This document shows, piece after piece, positions 28,306 to 35,700 of a DNA stretch of 35,700 bases. A program made the position numbers and the translations under genes. Numbering within the stretch: the first letter of the stretch is position 1; the number at the start of each line of letters is the position of its first letter. The notes beneath the pieces are model-generated. The model saw only the letters and a program-made list of their open reading frames with translations, searched no databases and was not told the origin of the DNA. Source of the DNA: Bacteroidota bacterium (GTDB lineage: Bacteria > Bacteroidota > Bacteroidia > UKL13-3); assembly GCA_947481365.1 (NCBI GenBank), contig CANKGI010000003.1, positions 1-35,700 of the forward strand, written 5' to 3'.

Positions 28306-30495
28306 TTAAAAAGCTGTTTCTGAAATAAAGTGTAAGCGCATTAATTGAATTTCATCTTTTGAGTATTCATCACCAAATTCTTTAATAGCATCATCAAGCG
28401 AATCTACTTGTTTGCTTTTAAAATAATCCATAATTTCCTCTTCATGGTCTTCGTCAACCATATCTCGCATGTATGATTTGAGATTTAATTTTGTTCCCGA
28501 ATAGATGATATTTTCCATCTCATGTAGTAAATCTTCTTTACTAATTCCCTGGCCTCTGGCAATATCATCAAGACCAATCTTTTTGTCAACGTTGGTAATA
28601 ATTGCAATTTTTCTTGCCGATTTATTAACGACCGATTTTACAACAAAATCATCGGGACGTTCAACTCCAGTTTCATCAACATATTTTTTAATTACTTCGA
28701 TGTACTGCTTTCCGTATTTAATTGCTTTACCCTTATTAACACCCGAAACTTTACTCAGCTCTTCAATGGTTATAGGATATTTGAAAGCCATCTCTTCGAG
28801 TGAAGGATCCTGAAATATAATGTAAGGTGGAAGATTGAGTTGCTTACTTACTTTTTTGGTAAGCTCTTTCAGCATTTCAAAAAGAACTTCATCATATACA
28901 TTTTCTACCTCTACATTCGAATCATCATCATCCATAAATTTATCAAATTTCTGGTCAACAGCAATTTCAAATTTTGTGGGTTTTTTCAAAAACGCTTCAC
29001 CTTTTTCACTTAGGTTCAGTAGTCCGTAATTTTCTATATTTTTTGTAATAAATCCTTGTAGCAATAAAACCCTCAATACCGATTTCCAGTAAATCTCATC
29101 ACGGTCACTTCCTTTTCCAAACACTTCGAGTTTTTGATGCCCGTTTAAGGTAACATCATGAGATTTTTTACCGATAATAACTTCAACAGCATGTTTAAGG
29201 TTATTCTTACCGTCAAACTGTTTTACAGCTGTTAACGATAGTATAGCTGCATCTTTGGCATCTTCTTTTGCTTTAGGATGACGACAATTGTCGCACATCT
29301 TATTACACTCTTTATCATTAAATTCTTCACCAAAATAAAGCAATAAAAATTTTCTTCGGCATGCAGATGTTTCAGCAAATGCTTGTGTTTCGAATATGAG
29401 TAACTCACCAATTTCCCTTTCGGCAACTGGTTTGTCTTTCATAAATTTTTCAAGCTTATCAATATCGGCCGGATTGTAAAACAACAAACATTCTCCTTCT
29501 AAACCATCTCTCCCCGAGCGACCTGTTTCTTGATAATAACCTTCGATACTTTTTGGAACATCATAATGAATAACAAACCGAACATCTGGTTTATCGATTC
29601 CCATACCAAATGCAATTGTGGCAACTATCACATCTGCATCCTCCATCAAAAATGCATCTTGATTTGCAGCACGCGTTTTTGCATCTAGCCCGGCATGATA
29701 AGGAAGAGCCTTAATTCCGTTGGCTTTTAACACTTCGGCAATTTCTTCAACCTTTTTGCGGCTTAAACAGTAAATAATACCCGACTTATGCTTTTTGGCT
29801 TTTATAAACTGAACAATTTCTTTTATTGCATCAGCTTTTTTTCCTTTTGGTCTTATTTCGTAATAAAGATTTGAGCGATTAAATGAAGATTTGAAAACAA
29901 TCGCATCATTCATCTGCAAATTTTTCTGAATATCGCTCTGAACCTTAGGAGTTGCTGTGGCTGTGAGTGCCATCATCGGAACATCTTTAATCTCCTTAAT
30001 CATTTGCTTTATTCTGCGGTACTCAGGGCGAAAATCGTGTCCCCACTCAGAAATACAATGAGCCTCATCAACAGCAACAAATGATATATTAATGCTTTTT
30101 AGAAAATCGATGGTTTCTTCTTTCTTAAGCGTTTCGGGAGCGATATAAAGCATTTTGGTGTTTCCAAGCGAAACATCCTTCTTTACTATAGTTATATCTG
30201 TTTTCGACAGCGATGAATTGATAAAATGGGCAACATGGTTTGTGCTAAACGCCCTTATCTGATCAACTTGATTCTTCATTAAGGCAATAAGCGGTGAAAT
30301 AATGATGGCTGTTCCTGGCATAATTAAAGCAGGAAGCTGGTAACAAAGAGATTTCCCGCCACCGGTAGGCATTATAACAAACGTATCATTGCCAGATAAT
30401 AAATTATTAATAATTTTCTCCTGGTCGCCTTTAAAACTGTCAAATCCGAAAAACTCCTGGAGACAATCTTTTACACTTTTATTCGCAACATTCAT
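28306..30495 (-). CDS. recQ: ATP-dependent DNA helicase RecQ
   Basis: Helicase motifs MPTGGGKSLCYQLPAL, VDEAHCISEWGHDFRPEYR, TATATPKVQ, GIIYCLSRKKVEE, YYQETGRSGRDG; Cys-rich RQC zinc site; HRDC-like C-terminus. Confidence 0.95.
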   Translation of the reverse strand: MNVANKSVKDCLQEFFGFDSFKGDQEKIINNLLSGNDTFVIMPTGGGKSLCYQLPALIMPGTAIIISPLIALMKNQVDQIRAFSTNHVAHFINSSLSKTDITIVKKDVSLGNTKMLYIAPETLKKEETIDFLKSINISFVAVDEAHCISEWGHDFRPEYRRIKQMIKEIKDVPMMALTATATPKVQSDIQKNLQMNDAIVFKSSFNRSNLYYEIRPKGKKADAIKEIVQFIKAKKHKSGIIYCLSRKKVEEIAEVLKANGIKALPYHAGLDAKTRAANQDAFLMEDADVIVATIAFGMGIDKPDVRFVIHYDVPKSIEGYYQETGRSGRDGLEGECLLFYNPADIDKLEKFMKDKPVAEREIGELLIFETQAFAETSACRRKFLLLYFGEEFNDKECNKMCDNCRHPKAKEDAKDAAILSLTAVKQFDGKNNLKHAVEVIIGKKSHDVTLNGHQKLEVFGKGSDRDEIYWKSVLRVLLLQGFITKNIENYGLLNLSEKGEAFLKKPTKFEIAVDQKFDKFMDDDDSNVEVENVYDEVLFEMLKELTKKVSKQLNLPPYIIFQDPSLEEMAFKYPITIEELSKVSGVNKGKAIKYGKQYIEVIKKYVDETGVERPDDFVVKSVVNKSARKIAIITNVDKKIGLDDIARGQGISKEDLLHEMENIIYSGTKLNLKSYMRDMVDEDHEEEIMDYFKSKQVDSLDDAIKEFGDEYSKDEIQLMRLHFISETAF

Positions 30496-30683
30496 AACAA
30501 GTAATTAATAAGTCTGCCTGTGGTTGGTAAACTTATTGTTCAAAATTTTAAAAGGGGCACGAAGTTAATCAAAAATCGATTTTTGAAAAATTGATTTATA
30601 AAAACTTTATTTGTGCTTGAAAAGATACAAAAATTGAATTGACATTTACGTTTATTTTTTTGTATTGAAGAGGATATAAATGA

Positions 30684-31784
30684 ATGGAAAAAAATAAAAA
30701 TCATTATGCCATTATTATGGCAGGAGGCATCGGTACTAGGTTTTGGCCATATAGCCGAAGTTCTTTCCCAAAGCAATTCATCGATATTCTTGGTATCGGA
30801 AAAAGTTTGCTTCAGGTAACTTATGAGCGTTTTCTGAAAAATTTTGAGAAAGACAATATCTATATTATTGCCAATCAAGCCTATTTCGACCTGATAAAAC
30901 AGCAAATTCCGGATATTAAAGATGATTGCGTTTTGTGCGAACCGATTGCCAAAAATACTGCTGCTTGTATTGCTTATGCATCTCATAAAATTCAAAAAGC
31001 CAATACACATGCCGTTTGCGTGGTTGCTCCTTCAGATCATTTGATTATTGACGAGGATAAATTTAACGAAAACATGAACCATGCGCTTCAATATGCAAAG
31101 AAAAATGAAGCACTAATTACTTTAGGAATCAGACCAAGTCGCCCTGATACAGGCTATGGTTATATTCAGTTTATCGAAGAAAAAGATTCGACCGACAATG
31201 TGTTTAAAGTAAAAACATTTACCGAAAAACCGACCATTGAACTGGCTCAAACATTTGTTGAAAGTGGCGATTTTCTTTGGAATGCTGGTATTTTTATCTG
31301 GAGTTCATCGGCAATTAAAAACGCTTTTAAAGAGCACATGCCCGAAATGTATTCGTTGTTTAAAGATGCCTCAAAACATTTTTCTACACCTCAAGAACAA
31401 AAAGCTATTCAAGCTGTATATGAACAATGTCGCTCTATCTCTATCGATTATGGTGTGATGGAAAAAGCTTCTAATGTTTTTGTCATTCCAGCCGATTTTG
31501 GATGGTCGGATTTAGGAACGTGGACCTCTCTTTATGAAAACTCAATGCACGATGAAAACAATAATGTAATTCAAGGCAAACATGTTGTGGTTTACGACTC
31601 TAAAAATTCAATTATTGCTCAAGGAAACAAAAAGAGCAACAAATTAATCGTTGTAAAAGGGATTGATAACCTGATTATAGTTGACACACCTGATGTGCTC
31701 ATGGTTTGTAATAAAAACTTCGAGCAGGAAGTGAAAGATATGGTGATGGATATTAATTTGAAGTTTGACGAGAAATATACATGA
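30684..31784 (+). CDS. manC: Mannose-1-phosphate guanylyltransferase
   Basis: AIIMAGGIGTRFWPYSRSSFPKQFIDI, VAPSDHLI, TFTEKPTIELAQTFVESGDFLWNAGIFIW, PADFGWSDLGTW. Confidence 0.92.
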   Translation: MEKNKNHYAIIMAGGIGTRFWPYSRSSFPKQFIDILGIGKSLLQVTYERFLKNFEKDNIYIIANQAYFDLIKQQIPDIKDDCVLCEPIAKNTAACIAYASHKIQKANTHAVCVVAPSDHLIIDEDKFNENMNHALQYAKKNEALITLGIRPSRPDTGYGYIQFIEEKDSTDNVFKVKTFTEKPTIELAQTFVESGDFLWNAGIFIWSSSAIKNAFKEHMPEMYSLFKDASKHFSTPQEQKAIQAVYEQCRSISIDYGVMEKASNVFVIPADFGWSDLGTWTSLYENSMHDENNNVIQGKHVVVYDSKNSIIAQGNKKSNKLIVVKGIDNLIIVDTPDVLMVCNKNFEQEVKDMVMDINLKFDEKYT

Positions 31785-32689
31785 GCATTTCACCTCCATT
31801 TTTGAAACCAGGAGATAAAATTGCCATGACTGCTACGGCAAGAAAAGTATCGCGTGAAGAAATGCAACCTGCAATCGATATTTTCCAATCATGGGGACTT
31901 ACTGTTTTTTTGCCCGATGAATTATTTGAAAGCGAAAATCAATTTGCCGGCAATGATGAAACACGCACAAAAAATTTACAGAAATTATTGGATGACGAAA
32001 CCATAAAAGCTGTTTTTTGTGCTCGTGGTGGTTATGGTTCTGTTCGTATAATCGACCAACTTAACTTTTCTTTATTCACATCAAAACCCAAATGGATTGT
32101 GGGCTACAGCGATATTACTGTTTTACATAATCACATCAATAAAAATTTAAACATTCAAACTCTTCATGCAACAATGCCGATTAATATGCAACTTCACAAT
32201 GCCGATGAAGAAAGCATTTCGTCATTAAATAAATTGCTGTTTGGAGAAAGTATTTCATATCAAATAGCTTCTCATCCATTCAATAAAAAGGGTGAAGTAA
32301 AAGCAAAATTAGTTGGCGGAAACTTATCCGTTATTTATAGTTTGCTTGGTTCAAATTCGGATATTGATACCACAGGAAAAATTTTGTTCCTCGAAGATTT
32401 AGATGAATATCTTTATCATATCGACCGAATGATGATGAACTTAAAACGCAACGGCAAATTACAAAACCTCGCAGGCATTGTTATTGGCGGAATGAGCGAT
32501 ATGAAAGACAATGCCATCCCGTTTGGCAAAACTGCCGAAGAAATTATTTTCAGTCATCTTAAAGATTTTAATTATCCGATTTGTTTTGGTTTTCCAGCAG
32601 GACATGAGAAGAAAAACCTTGCGTTGAAGCTAGGTTCGGAAGTTTTACTTAAAGTCGAAAATGCATTTTCACAATTATCATTTCAATAA
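31781..32689 (+). CDS. LD-carboxypeptidase (peptidase S66)
   Basis: FCARGGYGSVRIIDQLNF, WIVGYSDITVLHNHI, LVGGNLSVIYSLLGS, LFLEDLDEYLYHIDRM. Confidence 0.92.
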   Translation: MSISPPFLKPGDKIAMTATARKVSREEMQPAIDIFQSWGLTVFLPDELFESENQFAGNDETRTKNLQKLLDDETIKAVFCARGGYGSVRIIDQLNFSLFTSKPKWIVGYSDITVLHNHINKNLNIQTLHATMPINMQLHNADEESISSLNKLLFGESISYQIASHPFNKKGEVKAKLVGGNLSVIYSLLGSNSDIDTTGKILFLEDLDEYLYHIDRMMMNLKRNGKLQNLAGIVIGGMSDMKDNAIPFGKTAEEIIFSHLKDFNYPICFGFPAGHEKKNLALKLGSEVLLKVENAFSQLSFQ

Positions 32690-32710
32690 AAAAATTAAAT
32701 AAAATTTACC

Positions 32711-34402
32711 ATGAGTCATAATGCGATTATAGAATGTGTGCCTAATTTTAGTGAAGGCTGCGACATGAATATCATCAAACAAATTACGGATGAAGTTGAA
32801 AAAATTGATGGCGTAAAATTATTGGATGTTGATGCCGGAAAAGCCACAAACCGAACAGTTGTAACATTCGTTGGAAATCCTGATGCAGTTATTGAAGCTG
32901 CATTTTTTGCTATTAAAAAAGCGGGCGAAATTATCGACATGAGCAAGCATAAAGGCGAGCATCCGCGCATGGGCGCAACTGATGTTTGTCCATTGATTCC
33001 TGTGAGTGGAATTAGCATGGAAGAAACAGCCGAGTATGCAAAAAAATTAGGAAAACGTGTTGGCGAAGAATTAAATATTCCGGTTTATCTTTATGAATAT
33101 GCGCAGAAAAATACCGAGCGAAATAATCTATCCATCATCAGAAATGGGGAGTATGAAGGATTTTTTGATAAGATAAAATTGCCCGAATGGAAACCAGATT
33201 TTGGTGCGGCAGTGATGAACGAAAAAGCCGGAGCAACTGTAATTGGCGCTCGCGATTTTTTAATTGCATATAATATTAATCTCAACACAAAATCTGTTCG
33301 ATTAGCAAACTCGGTTGCTTTTGATGTGCGTGAAGCTGGTCGTGTAAAACGCGAAGGAAATCCTATAACAGGAAAAATTGTGAAAGATGAAAAGGGTGAA
33401 GATGTTCGTATTCCCGGCACATTAAAAGCATGTAAAGCTATTGGTTGGTACATTGAAGAATATGGCATTGCACAAATTTCGATGAACCTGACCAACTATA
33501 AAATTACTTCGGTGCACAAAGCATTTGAAGAAGTTTGCAAGAGTGCCGATAAGCGTGGAATGAGGGTTACCGGCTCGGAGTTGGTTGGATTAATTCCGCT
33601 TGATGCCATGCTTGAAGCAGGAAAATATTTTCTACAAAAACAAAAACGTTCGCTTGGTGTGAGTGAAGAAGAGTTGATTCAAATCGCAATCAAATCTTTG
33701 GGATTAGATGAGCTTGCTCCGTTCGATCCAAACAAAAAAATCATCGAATATAAATTACGTGATGCAGCAAATGAAAAATTAATTCGCATGAATTTAATTG
33801 GCTTTGCAAACGAAACAGCTTCCGAAAGTGTAGCTCCTGGTGGTGGTTCAATTAGCGCATACATGGGCAGTTTGGGTGTGTCATTGGGAACAATGGTAGC
33901 AAATATTTCGGCAGGGAAACGTGGTTGGGAAGAGCAGGTTTCTTTCTTTAGTGATTGGGCCGAAAAAGGACAAAAACTAAAAGACGATTTATTGAAATTA
34001 GTTGATGAAGACACACGTGCTTTTGATGAAATAATGAAAGCATTTGGCTTGCCAAAAAATACCGATGAAGAAAAAAAGTTGAGAAGTGAAGCCATACAAA
34101 CTGCTACAAAATATGCTTGCGAAGTTCCATTGAGAACGATGTCGGCAGCTAGTAATGCGCTTGTTATGCTTGAACCGATGATTGAAAAAGGAAATCAGAA
34201 TTCGGTTACCGATGCAGGTGTGGGTGTGCTTTGTGTGCATGCTGCTGTGCAAGGCGCATACATGAATGTGCTGGTAAATGCAAAAGGATTGAAAGATGAA
34301 AAATTTGCCAAACACATGATTGATGAAGCGAAACAAATTTTAGCAAAAACAAATTTGAAAGCTGACGAGTTGGTAAAAAAAGTGGAGAAGGTGATTGAGT
34401 AA
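32711..34402 (+). CDS. ftcD: Fused glutamate formimidoyltransferase / formimidoyltetrahydrofolate cyclodeaminase
   Basis: IIECVPNFSEGCD, DADAGKATNRTVVTFVG-like N-terminus, HPRMGATDVCPLIPV; C-terminal cyclodeaminase FANETASESVAPGGGSISAYMGSLGVSLGTMVANIS. Confidence 0.92.
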   Translation: MSHNAIIECVPNFSEGCDMNIIKQITDEVEKIDGVKLLDVDAGKATNRTVVTFVGNPDAVIEAAFFAIKKAGEIIDMSKHKGEHPRMGATDVCPLIPVSGISMEETAEYAKKLGKRVGEELNIPVYLYEYAQKNTERNNLSIIRNGEYEGFFDKIKLPEWKPDFGAAVMNEKAGATVIGARDFLIAYNINLNTKSVRLANSVAFDVREAGRVKREGNPITGKIVKDEKGEDVRIPGTLKACKAIGWYIEEYGIAQISMNLTNYKITSVHKAFEEVCKSADKRGMRVTGSELVGLIPLDAMLEAGKYFLQKQKRSLGVSEEELIQIAIKSLGLDELAPFDPNKKIIEYKLRDAANEKLIRMNLIGFANETASESVAPGGGSISAYMGSLGVSLGTMVANISAGKRGWEEQVSFFSDWAEKGQKLKDDLLKLVDEDTRAFDEIMKAFGLPKNTDEEKKLRSEAIQTATKYACEVPLRTMSAASNALVMLEPMIEKGNQNSVTDAGVGVLCVHAAVQGAYMNVLVNAKGLKDEKFAKHMIDEAKQILAKTNLKADELVKKVEKVIE

Positions 34403-34405
34403 TAA

Positions 34406-34478
34406 TTTTACCACAGAGGCACAGAGAACAAAAAAAGAAAATTAAAAAACTGTGCCTTTGTATCTCTGTGGTTAAAAA
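34406..34478. repeat. Inverted CCACAGAG...GCACAG repeat between convergent genes
   Basis: Left arm ACCACAGAGGCACAGAGAAC; right arm reverse complement AACCACAGAGATACAAAGGCACAG; about 25-bp A-rich spacer. Confidence 0.7.
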
Positions 34479-34481
34479 AAC

Positions 34482-35700
34482 CTACTCGTAACAACCCATA
34501 CTCGGTGTTGATGAATTTCGGTTACGTCCTTTTAAATCATTACTCACATTTACATTTATTCCGGCAGCTTTTACAGGAGATGTATTTTGCAAATCGTAGT
34601 CGTCTTTGTTTACATCATTAAACATCGGATCTTTATTGATGATGTTTCCATGTGTATTTAAAATGACTGCAAAATCAGTTGTCTTAATCAAACAGTTTTG
34701 AAAACTCTGATGTCCTGTAGTGTTTCCTCCCGTTGCATTATTATTTAGCGTTAACTCCTCATCCTGATTTCCGTAAATAATATTATTAATAAGCGTTGCA
34801 TTAAGCGGAAAAGCTGCTATGGTATTTCCATTGATGTCTGTAAACGGAGAATTATCGAGTACAAAAGTTCGTGTTGTGCGACTAAACGTATTTCCAAAAG
34901 TTGCAAATGTGTTGTGATATAAAAAATAATCTCCACCCAACACTCCATAAAAAGTAAACTGTCCGCAATTGCTCACCAAATTATTTATACCAACCAATCT
35001 CGATGAAAAAGCAGCAATACCAATGGCATACATATTTTGAATTTTACTTTGCGAAATAACCAATTTAGGATTTTGATTGAGCGATGCCGAATCGAGTTCA
35101 ATGCCTACCAACCCATTTTTAATTACTGCGCCTTTAATCACATTATCTTTGCTATCAGGAAAAAATCGTATGCCAATCCATTGTCCAGGAGTTTCGGTAT
35201 AATCAGGCTCCATGCGGTCGCCTTCAAAAATCACTGGATTATCTGATGTTCCATTTACAATCAAAGTACCTGCCACCAAAAAGCATGATTTGGTGTGCGA
35301 ATAAATATGCGTTCCTGCATCAATAGTGAGGGTGCAACCACTGGGAACTAGAATTGAATCATAAATTACATAAGGCAAATCTGCTGTCCAGTGCAAATTA
35401 TTTGTTGCACAATCTAACACCTGATTGCGTAAGTAATTTGCCTTTCGGGCATATCCTGCAATATTTACCAATTGCATGTTTCCGTTCGTAGTAAAATCTA
35501 TTTCATCAAAAACAATAAAAGGTTTTTTAGGGTCGATTGAGCCATTCGAATCAACATACATTTGTACAAAAATGATGATGCTGTCTTTTCCTCTTATCAT
35601 TTTATTAACACCAGTATTTCCTGGCTTTCCGTCAATATTCAGTTTAAAAATTCCCCAAATATTTCCTTTCAATGCGATGTTCACATTTACTGCATCAGCA
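34482..35700 (-). CDS. Right-handed beta-helix / choice-of-anchor Q-type surface protein, 5' truncated by the window edge
   Basis: Repeated short beta-helix units (NNIIYGNQDEELTLNNN, NPVIFEGDRMEP), C-terminal DPMFNDVNKDDYDLQNTSPVKAAGINVNVSNDLKGRNRNSSTPSMGCYE. The listed start at 35684 is a GTG; the frame stays open upstream (ADAVNVNIALKG...) to the window end. Confidence 0.8.
   Translation of the reverse strand, partial: ADAVNVNIALKGNIWGIFKLNIDGKPGNTGVNKMIRGKDSIIIFVQMYVDSNGSIDPKKPFIVFDEIDFTTNGNMQLVNIAGYARKANYLRNQVLDCATNNLHWTADLPYVIYDSILVPSGCTLTIDAGTHIYSHTKSCFLVAGTLIVNGTSDNPVIFEGDRMEPDYTETPGQWIGIRFFPDSKDNVIKGAVIKNGLVGIELDSASLNQNPKLVISQSKIQNMYAIGIAAFSSRLVGINNLVSNCGQFTFYGVLGGDYFLYHNTFATFGNTFSRTTRTFVLDNSPFTDINGNTIAAFPLNATLINNIIYGNQDEELTLNNNATGGNTTGHQSFQNCLIKTTDFAVILNTHGNIINKDPMFNDVNKDDYDLQNTSPVKAAGINVNVSNDLKGRNRNSSTPSMGCYE

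Noticed and set aside
30540-31010. 156-aa minus-strand ORF antisense to manC
   Set aside because: Overlaps the clearly coding, motif-rich manC; composition (Ile/Phe/Asn/Ser-rich, no recognisable domain) fits a shadow ORF.
33091-33495. 134-aa (and 33679-34095, 33998-34336) minus-strand ORFs inside ftcD
   Set aside because: Antisense to a well-supported fused enzyme; no independent start context or domain.
1-35700. CRISPR array, tRNA, rRNA, transposase or phage genes
   Set aside because: No regularly spaced direct repeats, no cloverleaf or rRNA-like sequence, and no ORF with transposase, integrase or phage motifs was recognised.

Overview
AT-rich Bacteroidota-type window dominated by a surface-polysaccharide locus (about 1.8-26.3 kb), with housekeeping-type genes to its right. 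The locus contains two GT4 glycosyltransferases, a Wzy/WaaL-like membrane protein, a polyprenyl-phosphate sugar-1-P transferase, a two-domain GT2, three single-domain GT2 enzymes, a GT11-like fucosyltransferase, a DUF268-like protein, and a Wzt/Wzm-type ABC exporter whose Wzt has a C-terminal extension. It also contains a large acyl-transfer region with three MBOAT proteins and three SGNH/AlgJ-like partners. On the right are a KUP potassium transporter, RecQ, a ManC-like guanylyltransferase, an S66 LD-carboxypeptidase, a fused formiminotransferase-cyclodeaminase and a truncated beta-helix surface protein. A T9SS-sorted protein lies at the left edge. The best candidate for an undescribed system is the tightly coupled four-gene operon 20771-26288: an AlgJ-like protein whose DxH motif appears to have lost its Asp, two tandem 496-aa paralogous membrane proteins (GT-C-like, with conserved cysteines), and an MBOAT. 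Two non-coding structures also stand out: a cluster of nested inverted repeats at 36-221 and an inverted CCACAGAG repeat at 34406-34478. All family calls come from motif recognition by eye; no searches were run.
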